Source: Muricea muricata (lineage: Eukaryota > Cnidaria > Anthozoa > Malacalcyonacea > Plexauridae). Taken from it: 64,000 bases of DNA. Positions within the stretch are counted from its first letter, which is position 1. Every line of letters starts with the position of its first letter. The notes below the pieces were generated by a model that was not told where the DNA came from, did no database searches, and worked only from the letters and a program-made list of their open reading frames with translations. Where the stretch lies: NCBI GenBank assembly GCA_963855995.1, contig OY979721.1:868001-932000 (forward strand), read 5' to 3'. Positions 41,587 to 53,208 of this stretch are shown one piece after another. The translations under genes were made by a program, and so were the position numbers.

Positions 41587-44500
41587 ATGTCTTTGCAAAG
41601 CGATCAAACATTATTTGGTCGTATACCCGAGAAAAATGTTTATTTTCTTATTGACACCTCTGGCTCGATGCAACATCAACTCGGATTCGTAAAAAGTCAT
41701 CTTGTTGAGGTAGAGTTTGAAGTTTTCACTAACATATACATATGTAAAAATATATCTTAAGTAAAAATTTTCGTACTTCAGTCACTTATGATGTCTCCAA
41801 TAAACTTCAGTCAATATGTAAATAAAAACACATGGGTATTTACCTGCTCAAAAATGCCCTCTAAACAATAAGTGAAGATATATCAAGATTTTTTCAGTGA
41901 GAGGTTTACAGCAATAGTATGTGTTTCAAATACTTTTAGATTCTCACAACGCGAGCTGTGCTTTTACAAGACTCAATGTTTAACATCATTCAGTTCAATG
42001 AAAATGCCACGAAATGGGCTGACAGTCTTGTTCATTGCGACACAGAAACTGTGAACATTGCCTCTCAATGGATAAGCAATTTAAAATGTGGCACGTCGAC
42101 CAATACTATGTCTGCCATACAACAAGCTCTTAACGACCCAGCTGTTGAAGCAATCTACCTGGTCACTGATGGTTTGCCGGACCAACGACCAGCCGTCATC
42201 ATTGATAAGTTAAGTTCACTGTCACGCAAGGTTCCTGTACATTGCGTTTACCTTAAAGGAACTTATTCAGATCCGACTGCATGTGAGTTCCTGAGAGATC
42301 TAGCTCGGCAGACTGAAGGTTCATTTCATATCGTAAAATTGTCGGAATACCTTGGTAAAGTCGAACAAGTTCTACCAATTTACAATTCAAAAACCAAACA
42401 TTATGAAGACAATGGTGAGTGGTATTGATTTATGCCTAGTCCATTAACATTTAGTGTTCATACCTCCACAGTCAGAAGGTAGCTATATGTTACATACAGC
42501 ACACAAAATCATAGGATCTTTTGCTTCGTAAACAATGCTTATATGCTAACAGAAATTCAATGTTTAGAGCCATTTGTCGGGAAGTTGCTAGACACTTGTC
42601 ACTTGTATTATTTAGCCATAGTGAATATCCTATGCTCTTGTTGGGGGGAGGGGGTGGTGAGTTTTGACCTTTTAGATTTTAGTACATCCTTATTTACTGT
42701 TGTCAAATGATGTAAATACACAGTACTAACTCTCCTCAATTACTTCAGTCCTTGGGTAAAAGCCATATTTCTCCAGAGTATCATTTATAATAACTAGTTA
42801 TATTGTTCTATATTTTTTGTATTTTCTTCACAGTTGACCTATCTTTTTTCAGCATCTGAACTAATGGAACACAAACATGACACTGACATAACTCCACAAA
42901 CTTATGGCAACAAAACATATGGCACCTCCCGCAATCCACAATTTGAGAAGGGCTTAACCTCACTGCCTCATGTCTCATACACGGGTCAGTCTTCGCAATA
43001 TTCTGGGAGCACAAACTTTGAATCAAAAGTTTTAGATTATGCAGACACCTTGAACAAAGCTCGAGGTTTAGCCCAGTCTGCTGGGATAAGGTGTTCTTCT
43101 ACACCTCTTGCTTCCTCTGTCATGAAAGATGTTCAGGTTCTGGCACGGCTTGATAGAGATGGATTATATTACCTGGGACATGTGAAGGAACAAGTAAGTA
43201 AGAATCAGTAGTCATATCTCTAATACAGATTCCTGTCTTATACAGACACCTTTCTAATATAGATATCTCAGTATGCAATACAGAGATTTCTGTAACACAG
43301 ACATCCCTCTAATACAGACATCTCTCTAATACAGATATTTCTTCAATACAGACATCTCTCCAATACAGACATCTCTCTAATGCAGACATTTCTCTAATAC
43401 AGACATCTCTCTAATACAGACATCTCTAATACAGACATCTCTCTAATACAGACATCTCTCTAATACAGACATCTTTCTAATGCAGCACATCTCTGTTATA
43501 ATAATACTAATTCTACACCTTTCTAATAGACATCCTTCCAATTTAGTCATCTCTCTAATACAAACATTTCTCCAATATAGTCATCTCTTTAATGTAGACA
43601 TCTCTTTTTAATATTGGCATTTCTCTAATGCAGACATCTCTCTCTAATACAAACATATCTCTGTCTCTCTCTGATACAAATATCTCTCTAATGCAAACAT
43701 TTCTCTAATACAGATGTCTCTCTAATACAGACATTTCTCTAATACAGACACCTTTGTAATACTGATATATTTCTAATACAAGCATCTCTCTAATACAGAC
43801 ATCTCTCTCATGTAAACATTTCTCTAATACAACACTTCTAATACAAGGTCCCTCTAATAAAGACAACTCTCTAAGACTGAAAACTCAACAATTCTAATTA
43901 ATCACAGGGTACCAACGACACCTTTGTGATAAAGTTTGAATCATGTCCAGGACTAAGAAAAACTACACCTCAGGAAATATCAGTTCACAATATGATAGCA
44001 TACAAAGACGCTTTCCGTCTGAATATCTCGTTGGGCGACAAAGTATTAGCTCCGTGGCAAGACGATGGACGATACGGTCCCGGAACTGTCTTGGATGGTT
44101 ACGAAAGAAGGAATACCCAATATGAAGGCAAGTTAATTTCGGAGATTATTCCAAGCTGGAGTAATTATTACCGATTTCTGAATGGAAAGTATTTTTATAG
44201 AGTTGAATTCAATTTGACTTTGTGTTATGTTTACAATACGCGCTATGAGCGACCTTGTTGTGTGGAACATTGCCGAGCAGAGGGCAAGTGATTGCATTTT
44301 TAATGCAACAGGACTGCTCCTGTTAAGCTATTCCAGCTTAGGATAATCCCTGGTTAATTTTAACGTTTTTCATTATAAATGTCATTTATAGTCAAGAAAA
44401 TCTTGCTTCCCAGGGCAGAAGTAATACAGATACTCTCTATACAAGCATCTCTCTAAAAGATATCTCTAATACAGATATTTCTCTAATACAGACATCTCTC

Positions 44501-47500
44501 TAATACAGACATCTCTCTAGTACAGACATCTCTCTAATACAGACAATTCTGAATTCTCTCATACAGACAATTCTCTCATACAGACATCTCTTTAATACCG
44601 CCATCGTTCTAATAGACATCTCTATAGGAGATGTCTGTATTAACGAGATCTCTGTAATGGAGAGATGTCTGTATTAGAGAGATGTCTGCATTAGAGATGT
44701 CTGTATTAGAGAGGTGTCTGTATTAGAGAGATGTCTGTATGTTTGTATAAGTATTAAATCAAACTAGGTCATCACTGTAACTTCCTAGAAACTTAAGTAA
44801 CCACCAATATTGCCTTGCGTCAAGCAAAAAGAGAATACTATACAACAAAATTTCAAAATCCCAAAACTAATCCAAAACAAGCTTGGTATCAATTAATGAT
44901 ATTTTAGGACGGAACAACAATCAAAGTATTATTCATGAAATTAAATATTCGGGAAAATCTGTCACTTCCAATGAAGAGTTAAAAGAGATCTTTAATGAAT
45001 ATTTCACAAATATAGGTCCTAAGCTTGCCCAAACAATTGAGCATGACAGTGCTTGTAATTTTGAGGACTTTCTTACCAAACATGAGCCCGTTAATGAATT
45101 TTGTTTTGAAGCTGTAAACGAATTATTGGTTTACACGCTTATTATGAAATTACCTATCTCAAAATCTGTAGGTCTTGACAAAATCTCTACAAAACTTCTT
45201 CAGATTGCAGCTCCCGCTATTACACAACCTTTGACAAAAATTTTCAATACAGCAATTGATTTAGGTCAGTTTCCTTCAGAATGGAAAGCTGCACGAGTAA
45301 TTCCAATTTTTAAAAAGGGTCAGCGAAACATACTTGATAATTATAGGCCAATTTCAATTTTGCCAGTTGTTAGCAAACTAATGGAACGTATTTTATATAA
45401 TCAATTATCCAAGTATTTGGAAAAAGAAAGTATTTTATCTGAGTATCAGTTTGGATTTAGGTCTCGCCATTCAACGACTACTACTTTAATAGATTGTTCA
45501 AATGAATGGTATGTCAATATGGACCGCGGGCACTATAATTTGGTTGTTTTCCTTGATATTAAAAAAGCGTTTGATACCGTGAACCACGACATTCTTTTAA
45601 AGAAGCTTGAAATGTATGGTCTTGGAGATTTGGCACTTGCACTACTGCGTAGCTATTTAACAGATCGAACTCAAAAGTGCCAGCTCCAAGATATGCTTTC
45701 TAAACAAAGGAAAATAATTTGTGGCATCCCCCAAGGAAGTATACTTGGCCCACTTCTCTTTACTCTATATATAAACGATTTGCCAAATTGCCTTGAACAT
45801 ACAACACCTAGAATGTTTGCTGACGATACCAGCTTAACAGCTGCGGGAGAGACATTGAGTGAAGTAGAGAAGAGGGCTAATGAAGACCTGAGAAATGTTC
45901 ATAACTGGCTATCTGCAAATAAACTAAATTTGAATATTGCTAAAACTGAGTATGTCTTAATTGGATCACGACATAGGATAAACAGTTTGGATATTCAACC
46001 ATCAATCAATATTGATAAACAATCTGTTAAAAGAGTCAAACATTCCAAAGTGCTCGGGGTTCAAGTTGACGAGCATTTAGCCTGGACTAAACATATTGAA
46101 TTTATCGCTGGTAAAATATCATCCGGAATTGGCGCTATAAAAAAAGCAAAGGAATTTGTTGACCGAAACACTCTGGTTTTGATTTATAATGCTCTAGTTC
46201 AGCCACACTTTGATTACTGTTGTGAGGTTTGGGACGTATTAGGTAAAACACTTAGCGATCGTCTTCAAAAACTGCAAGACAGGGCGGCTAGAATAATTAT
46301 GAATTTCAAAAATGAATCAGGACAATCCTTGTTAGCACGTAATTCACTTGGTTGGATTAACCTTGAAGAACGCAGAGCACATATAAAAGCTAAACTTATG
46401 TATAAATCGATTAACAACTTAGCTCCTGAAAGACTAAGTAACCTTTTTCAAAATTCAAATACAATTTACGATTATGATTTAAGAGGGTCTTCAACTAGGC
46501 TTTGCCTTCCAAGACCCAAAACAGAATTTATGAAAAAAAGTTTTAGCTATAATGGGGCCTACGTCTGGAATCATATTCCGGAAGACATAAGAACTTCGGC
46601 ATCATATAAGTCGTTTTGTCAAAAGCTTTCTTCCTCGATCTTTTCGTGTGGTAGTTGATATTAATATATGATGTATTTAACATAAGTATTTAAGGGGGAG
46701 GGGGGGGGGTGGTGTTAGGGATTAATTTTATGGTAGTGGGATTGGTGCACACCTCTTTTGGAAATCAGCAAATGTTGAAAAGATTGTGTGTTTTTTAAAT
46801 AAAGTTCTGATTGATTGATTGATTGATGCGTAACCACCAACACCCTTTATACAATAGTTCTTCTTATTCCAGGGGACGATGGTGAACTTTTGGTGACTTT
46901 CTTTAACGGGCAAACCGTCTCTGTGAAACGCGGCGTAGCAGTACGGATACCTGAGAAAAAATACAGCAAAATATCTCTAGAAATCCAACTTCCCGAATCT
47001 CAGAGGAAAAAGCAACCGCATAAGACCGATCCATTTTTTTCTTCAAAACCAAAAATCGGATGGGATGAGGAAAGACGTGGTTTGCAACAGGTAAATCTTA
47101 AACACAATTAATATACCAAGGATGAAAATAATATCAAGTGAAATCTTTCACTACTTAAAACGATAAAAACAGAACTCAGTGCTAATAATAATGCGACTAA
47201 TTTAAATTCACACGTCCCTTAAACAGGTGAAATGTCGTAAATCGTCGTGATATCGAAAGCTTCGCGATATTAAATTTAATACGTGGTGTTTCCGCGACCA
47301 TTGTATTTTAATTTATATTCACCATGCAAACATACAAAGAATTTATTGATTTAAACAGAATTTGGCGTTTTACCGAAGGCCCTTCTCGCTGGGAAGTTAG
47401 TTGTGACTACTAACTCCCCGACGGAGAGCCTCCGCCCGAAACATCGAATTATGTCAACATCGTCTCAGATAGCAAAAGACTCTATGTTTTCGTGTGTTTT

Positions 47501-50500
47501 CGGATCCGCTACTCACACTCGTAGTTCCTGATGATAAAATTTCTAGTTTGGAAAGGCTTTGTTTTAATTTTTAGTTAAACGAAGACGAAATTTTGAAAGA
47601 GTAACTCTTGCAATCAACTTTATATTTGTGTTAAAGTTGGATGAAGTTTTTGTTGGCTTGACCGATAGTTTGCGCTTGAGAATTTAATTTTCTCATGCTT
47701 TTGATCAAATAGAGTTTACAAACTTTCTAGCAAACAGTCGCTTGTCAATTTTTATTCTCCTTCTTCAAGGCTACTACGGAGCAGAAACTATTTTTTCATT
47801 AACGGCAAGCCAACCAGTTTGCCTTTGGCATAGCTTGGGTACGTCATACGCACGCTCATTTCTAGCAAGTACACTTGCGAGATTTTATCGGGAATTAGAT
47901 AGGGAAAAATAAAAGGCGATTTTAAAAAAACTTTCCGCGAGAATGCCTTGGTTCAGAGAAATATCTAGAAAGAAGTTGTCCTGTATATTTCAAGCAAGAA
48001 ATAAAGTTATGTTTTTGTTTTTGTTTTTCTTATAAAACGGCAAAAACCATTTTCGGTAATACGTTTATATTGAAATTCGAACAAATGTACTTGCCAGAAA
48101 TGCGTGTGGATATGACGTAATCCGTGAGACAGCGAAACATAGGCGAAGTATCTCCAATTGCACATCTACAGTATGTATCCTTAATTTATGCCTTTGGCGT
48201 AATGAGTATTTCATTGATAGAAACCTCATGAATAACCAATCCTAAAACGCTATCGCTTTCATATTGTCTTATAGGAAAACGAGAAGCTAAAACAACAGAT
48301 TAACGACCAGATTAAAGAAAACACAAATCTCATACGTGCTTTAGACCTCAATATAACTAATAATAATACCAGAGAAAAGGTCTTGATTGGTAGAGCAACT
48401 TCACGTGATTTAACGCACTCTCCGCCAGTGATTGGCACAGCGACATCATGTGACCTGAACCGCGCTTCTGTGATTGGCAGAGCGTCGTCACGTGAGCTGT
48501 TAAGAGACTACGATAGCGGTGTTTTCTCTGATGAAGAATTCGGGGAAAGTGAGGAAGATTTGACCGAACTTTACAGTGAAAATTTTCAGGATTGTGTTAG
48601 TGGTCCCATTCACGATAAACAATGTAAGATTTTAAACGCAAATAAAAATTTTGTTGTGTCTTATATAGTGTTATGTACTTAGATGAAAATGTTTGTGGTG
48701 TTACTCTGAGTTTATATCGACACAGGGCAAGCTGAAAAATATGCCTGACTACGCTAAGAATCGAACCTACGAACGGAAAAAACATTGATAAAAACATAAG
48801 GTCTCCCGAGGAAGACCAACACAGAAACATTGATAGGAAACGTAGTATTTCCTCGACAATGTTTCCTGAGGTGGTCAGACAGGAAACATTGCTAGGAAAC
48901 TTGTTTCCCCGACAATTTTTCTCAGTTTCCCCGGGGCTTAATGCTAATTTCTTTGTTTCAGATGACCTGTCATTTACACCTCGGTTCCCACTTAAACCAG
49001 AAGCGCCTGCACCAAAATCTGCCAGTAATACCGAGCCCGTAAAGCGATGGAGATACACAGGTTCAAGCACTCCTGTCACGCAGTCTCGCTCCCGCGAGAC
49101 GGTGTTGAAGAAACCGCGCGAGCCTGGGGATAAGTCGAATGAGCGGCCATCACACGAAGAATATCAAACAGTCGCGGGAGTTTCTTTCCCCGCGGGGACT
49201 GGTGAGAGCTTTAATACAATTCCTCCAAAATGTGTATTTCAATTTTCAGAGCTCTTGTCTAAGAGAGACATTCATCACCACAGATTCATTAAAGTTACTA
49301 CAGTTCATTCAACTTTTTAAAATATTTCATTTTTTCTTAGATCGTAAATTTGGAGAGAAGCGAAAAAAATGGCATCCGTATCGACAATTTAGCGACGGAA
49401 AAAAGACAAATGAAAATGTCTCGGCTATTTGGGAAAGAAAATTTCTCAAGCATTCAGAATATCAAGACGCGTCTGGAGTAAAATTCCCATCTGCTACTGG
49501 TAATTTATTTTTCTAATAATTAATCTCGTTTGATCAAGGGATGAGAGCTGAAAAAACTCTCCCAGAAACTCTCGCTTCTCAAATCTAATGCAACTCTCAT
49601 GAAACTCTTGTTCTTGTTTGACCGGGAAATGAAAAAAACTATCATACAAACTCTCGCTTGTCAAATCCCATCAACCCTCATGCAACTCTTGTTCTCGTTT
49701 GACCAGGAAATGAGTGTTGAAAAAATTCTTATAAAAACTCTCGCTTCTCAACTCTCATCATCTCTCTTGCAACTCTTGTCCTCCTTTGACCAGGACATGA
49801 GAATTGGGAAACCTCACACAAACTCTCATGCAGGTATCATTACTTCTTCACTTTTTAGACAAAAAGTTTGGGCGAAGCTTGGACGTCAACTGGAGTCCGG
49901 ACACAGCGCTCAGAAATTCCGAGCGCTCGCGGAATTGGGAAGACGGACTGGGCCATGGTGATGTAGCGAAAAACGCTCGATATGCTAATAAGTTAGATCG
50001 AATCCGATCCAATAAAAGGAGATATTTCAAAGACATCGAAGACAAAGTGGCAATGGAAGAAAGAAAGGAAGATAAACGAATTGAATATCGGAGGTTAAAT
50101 GATTAATGAATTTTATGGCACTTCACTCGATGTTAGATAAATTCTGAAGCGTTAATGTGTTTGAATCTCGAGTGGATGTCATACCCAAGGGGAAATTCCT
50201 GCGGGATTCTTGGAGGAAGACCTATAGTTGTTGCGTTTTTCTCAACTGTTCCCGGCTCGAATTTCGACATGTGTATGATTTCCATTGGAATTAAGAGACA
50301 TTTACTTTTAAGAAATTATTCAACATCAAGTAAAGTAGCACAAAATAAAATCATAATTGATTCACGCTCAACCTATTCGCAAGCATTTCCATTCTAAATA
50401 CACATAAATCGCGCTCGCTCTCATCAGCTGCCTCCGGAGCTTAGTGGTCAGAGCATTACAGCGGCATCGCAAAGCCGTAGTACGTTCGATTCCTGCCTAA

Positions 50501-51953
50501 AAATTTATGGTTAGGACTGTTCCGGGCTTGAACTTCGACATGTGTTTGATTCTACTTGAGATCAAGACACATTTAGCGGTAAAATATTTAAATAACATCC
50601 AAAAACACTTTGCTGTGCGAGTTTCTAGTCCCCTATCATAGTGACTTGAAATATTCTTATTTACTAACCTTGTTCGTTTTTATCACTCTCTATCATTGAT
50701 TCCTCACTTCCAATCACCGGATTCCATTCTTACCAATGATTTTTCTTCTCTATTTGCTCTCCTGCAGTATATGTAGATTTTCCATTTTCGTTTCAATGTC
50801 CTCATTAGTTGGATTCCACGCTAACTTTCTTACATGTCCAAAATAAAAGAAGACCAGCATTAAGTCTCCAGGAGATCTTCAGTTTGACATGATTTCCACA
50901 AGATCACTATAAAATTCAACGCCATTCAAAAAACATTAAACAGATTTAAGCCTTATATGGATTACTTTGATGAAATTTATGGAATTAGTGTGCAGGAATT
51001 GTTAGAAAAACAAGACAGAAAACAAAATTGTTCGATTCCGTTTTAAGAATATGTATGTTAACTGTTTAATTTAGCGTTGTCAATAATGGAGATATTGTAA
51101 TATGTTACATAAGATATGTAGCTAATTTTTATCTTGCAGGTGATATTATTTTTATTATTATAAAATACGATTTAGTTTTCACTTTAAATATAATATTTGT
51201 AAGATTTAATGTCCTCCTTTCCAAATTATTGCATTGATGGTGGTGAATCGTTATTTCATAATGTACAACGTAGTATTCCCTCACAGGAGGATCTAGCTTT
51301 AAAGCTTCTTTTCCAATCTCTCGCAGGAATAAAACCGCCCAACGAGAAGAAGACATTGCGGAGGCAAATATGGAACAAGAGAAACTGGAGACGACAAGAA
51401 TGGAGACAAGAAGAGCGAAACAGTCAGAAGTTAGAAAACATGAAATCGATCGGAACGAGAAAGCAGAGCAATGGAAAGCTGATCGCATCGAAGCTTTGAA
51501 AGAAAGACACGTGAAGTTCGCCGACATCGAGAGCAGCCATGAAACGAAGAATGATTCGAAAAAAGCACGAAGACAGGTAAGCATATTTATATAATCATAT
51601 TGAGTTTTGCCAACACGACGAGTTTACAAACGTTATGTTATCAACATCAATTTCACATAAAATTACATGATTTATTAAACAACACTGGAAAGTTAATTCG
51701 TATCTTTTCGTACGTTTTATTACTGTAGGCATATCTTCGTATGAAAGAACATGAACGCCGTGAAGAGTTTCACGACAGGCTACGATCAGAATGGCGAACG
51801 GAAGACGAACGTGCCGAGCGTCTCCGAAGACAATCCGAAGCCAACAGGGAGAATCAAAACATACGTCAACGACAAGCAGATACCGCCAGAGACGCGAGAT
51901 TGTCTGTAAAACGAGAACGTGGCGAAAAATATCGAGCAAGCATCTTACCTTGA
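41587..51953 (+). CDS. VWA + DUF4537 protein (VWA3B / C11orf16-like)
   Basis: Eleven exons: 41587-41709, 41940-42414, 42853-43193, 43908-44127, 46873-47090, 48275-48623, 48962-49201, 49341-49499, 49859-50093, 51327-51576, 51729-51953. They sum to 2835 nt (944 aa) with every junction in phase. Residues 15-195 are a von Willebrand A domain: VYFLIDTSGSM (MIDAS D-x-S-x-S), GTSTNTMSAIQQAL and YLVTDGLPD. Residues about 290-410 are a DUF4537/Tudor-like region: VLARLDRDGLYYLGHV, GDKVLAPWQDDGRYGPGTVL and LLVTFFNGQTVSVKRG. The C-terminus (about 790-944) is a charged, Arg/Glu-rich helix. VWA3-type proteins lack a signal peptide and are intracellular; their role is poorly known. Intron 4 uses a GC donor and carries a LINE. 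Exons 7 and 8 look duplicated. Confidence 0.88.
43210..43870. repeat. 17-bp array, tctctaatacagacatc
   Basis: About 35 loosely spaced units of tctctaatacagacatc in intron 3 of the VWA gene, with frequent substitutions. A related array lies at 44430-44740 beyond exon 4. Confidence 0.85.
44430..44740. repeat. 17-bp array that switches orientation
   Basis: 44430-44625 repeats tctctaatacagacatc in the same sense as the array upstream of exon 4. 44628-44740 repeats the complement (gatgtctgtattagagaga), so the array folds back on itself at about 44626. Confidence 0.85.
44808..46829 (+). mobile_element. 5'-truncated non-LTR retrotransposon (LINE)
   Basis: Flanked by an 11-bp target duplication gtaaccaccaa (44797-44807 and 46830-46840). 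It starts inside the endonuclease-RT linker (RQAKREYYTTKFQNPK) and ends in a (ttga)n-type tail after aataaagttctgattgattg. It sits in sense orientation in intron 4 of the VWA gene. The tail and RT type suggest the Jockey/CR1/L2 branch; the clade is not settled. Confidence 0.9.
44883..46658 (+). pseudogene. LINE reverse transcriptase ORF, truncated
   Basis: An uninterrupted frame of about 590 codons encodes most of a reverse transcriptase: VIPIFKKG, NYRPISILPV, LDIKKAFDTVNHD (motif A), GIPQGSILGPLLFTLYINDLP-type motif B, and MFADDTS (motif C, FADD). C-terminal Cys/Trp-rich HFDYCCEVWD follows. The endonuclease is missing, and a 1-nt frameshift near 44885 separates this frame from the preceding residues (NPKTNPKQAW). 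It is therefore a non-autonomous remnant, though its RT core is still open, which suggests a fairly recent insertion. Confidence 0.85.
47091..48274. other. VWA gene intron 5
   Basis: AT-rich intron of about 1.2 kb. Positions 47860-48200 hold the inverted relative of the repeat near 3990-4110 (ccagaaatgcgtgtggatat). No coding sequence is seen. Confidence 0.5.
48780..48935. repeat. GAAACATTG / GTTTCCTG short repeat cluster
   Basis: Several units of aggaaacattgataggaaac and cgacaatgtttcctgaggt, related to the cluster at 10000-10135, in VWA intron 6. Confidence 0.6.
49530..49850. repeat. dispersed ~75-bp repeat cluster
   Basis: Three to four units of ctcttgttctcgtttgacca, ggaaatgagtgttgaaaaaa and actctcgcttctcaactctc in VWA intron 8. 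This is the complement of the sense seen in gene A. Confidence 0.8.
50200..50620 (+). mobile_element. possible tRNA-derived SINE
   Basis: 50427-50498 looks tRNA-like, with A-box gcttagtggtcagagc and B-box acgttcgattcctgcc, but the acceptor stem does not pair. It is followed by a block (gttccgggcttgaacttcga... at 50518) that also occurs just upstream (gttcccggctcgaatttcga at 50248). That suggests two copies of a SINE body around a tRNA head. It lies in VWA intron 9. Confidence 0.4.
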
Positions 51954-52188
51954 AACTAGACAAAGATTTACTTTAAGAAACATCGCGTTTTTAACAGCTA
52001 GTTTAAAATTATTACATGCTATTTGCTCGGTGTACATTTTTCATCTTAACGCTTTTAAAAGCTTTAAAATTTGTACATATAGAAAAATACACATAAATGA
52101 ATGCATATTAGTGTGTAATTTATTTTCAATGAGTTATGATACTTAGCGAAGTTTAATATAGCATGTATATATATTAAAATTGATATTA

Positions 52189-52194
52189 AATAAA
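52189..52194 (+). other. polyadenylation signal of the VWA gene
   Basis: AATAAA in attaaataaaatgaaa, about 236 bp past the stop codon at 51951-51953. Confidence 0.6.
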
Positions 52195-52951
52195 ATGAAA
52201 TTAATTAAAACTTAATTTATATTGTTTTTGAATTTAAAAAGTGCCCATTGCAAATTTGCCGATTGCGTATACGAATTTTGTTATATCAAATAAGTTACAA
52301 GACACACAGTATAGGGAATGGATAGTACGGCCACTCAGCAGTGCAATGTGCCCCTTTAATCCAGTTTCAGCGTTCTTAACTGGCTGGGATTGTGGCAATG
52401 ACACACCAACTTCATTGGACCCTACTGTCCATTTCCTGTACCCTAAAACAGGATGTCACAAAAACTGTAAAGCAGCATTTTACAAAACAGGCACTGAAAC
52501 TATCCTGCACCTGGGATTTAAAAATACTTTCTAATTGCCACGTAATGCAAATCCCTAAGTATGAGATTTATTTTTATTGTTTAACGCCCAAGCGGATCAG
52601 TTAACGCTGAAGCATGAAAACTCCAAAATATTTTGCAGCTCCTTTCCAGACAACTTGTACATAAAATTCATTCAAAGATTCTCGCTGCGAATTGTCATAG
52701 ACACAATCGGCAAAGTCCATAAAAGAAAGAAAAAAGAAATATTGAAGTATTATTAACGCCTTATATCATCTGTTTGTAATCTGCAAAGATTTTAAGGTTT
52801 CTCCCAACAAACACATTGTATTTCTTTTACCAAGAATGAACCAGGGACCAAATCAAAACTGCCAACTAAAAACGAATTCCAACTAAAAACGAATTCCAAC
52901 TAACGTATTCCATATCGATGTCGTCTTTGAGATGAACCGTTGGCACTTGTC
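52195..52951. other. spacer between convergent VWA gene and gene B
   Basis: The VWA gene (plus) and gene B (minus) converge here, so this stretch is 3' UTR and spacer. A minus-strand AATAAA (tttatt) near 52567 could serve gene B. No other gene is supported. Confidence 0.45.
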
Positions 52952-53208
52952 CTAGTTGACAAGCGAGTCAAGGCTTCGTTTAGTCAAGGCGCAACACGAG
53001 GTTGTACAACCCGGAGCGCAACGGCTGGAACAAGGACGTGGACAGCTGGTTTGAGGCGGTGTGCAACATGTCACTGAGCATGATGGGGCACATACCACTG
53101 GTTGTTGACATGGCGCGGGACATTGACCATTACCACCTCCATTACCAACTCCATTACCCCCATTACCACCGTTGCCACCACCATTGTTAGGGTTCTCGTC
53201 GATCATCA
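52952..53208 (-). other. Gene B last exon: Gly/Asn spacer and two minicollagen-type CRDs
   Basis: Starts VMIDENPNN, then a Gly-Asn run of about 22 residues. CRD1 is C-x3-C-x5-C-x3-C-x3-CC (starts CPAPC). CRD2 is canonical (CPRPCSSRCAPGCTTSCC). It ends in a short tail with a dibasic KR, then TAG. In gene A the spacing of the first loop is one residue longer and the Gly/Asn spacer is absent. Confidence 0.9.

Noticed and set aside
48597..49079. 160-codon minus-strand frame
   Set aside because: Overlaps VWA exon 7 and a repeat; no recognisable domain and no splice context.
50427..50498. tRNA gene
   Set aside because: Acceptor stem does not pair. Treated as a SINE-like head instead.
53002..53190. 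His/Tyr-rich plus-strand frame (metal-binding-looking)
   Set aside because: Antisense of the Gly/Asn spacer and CRDs.
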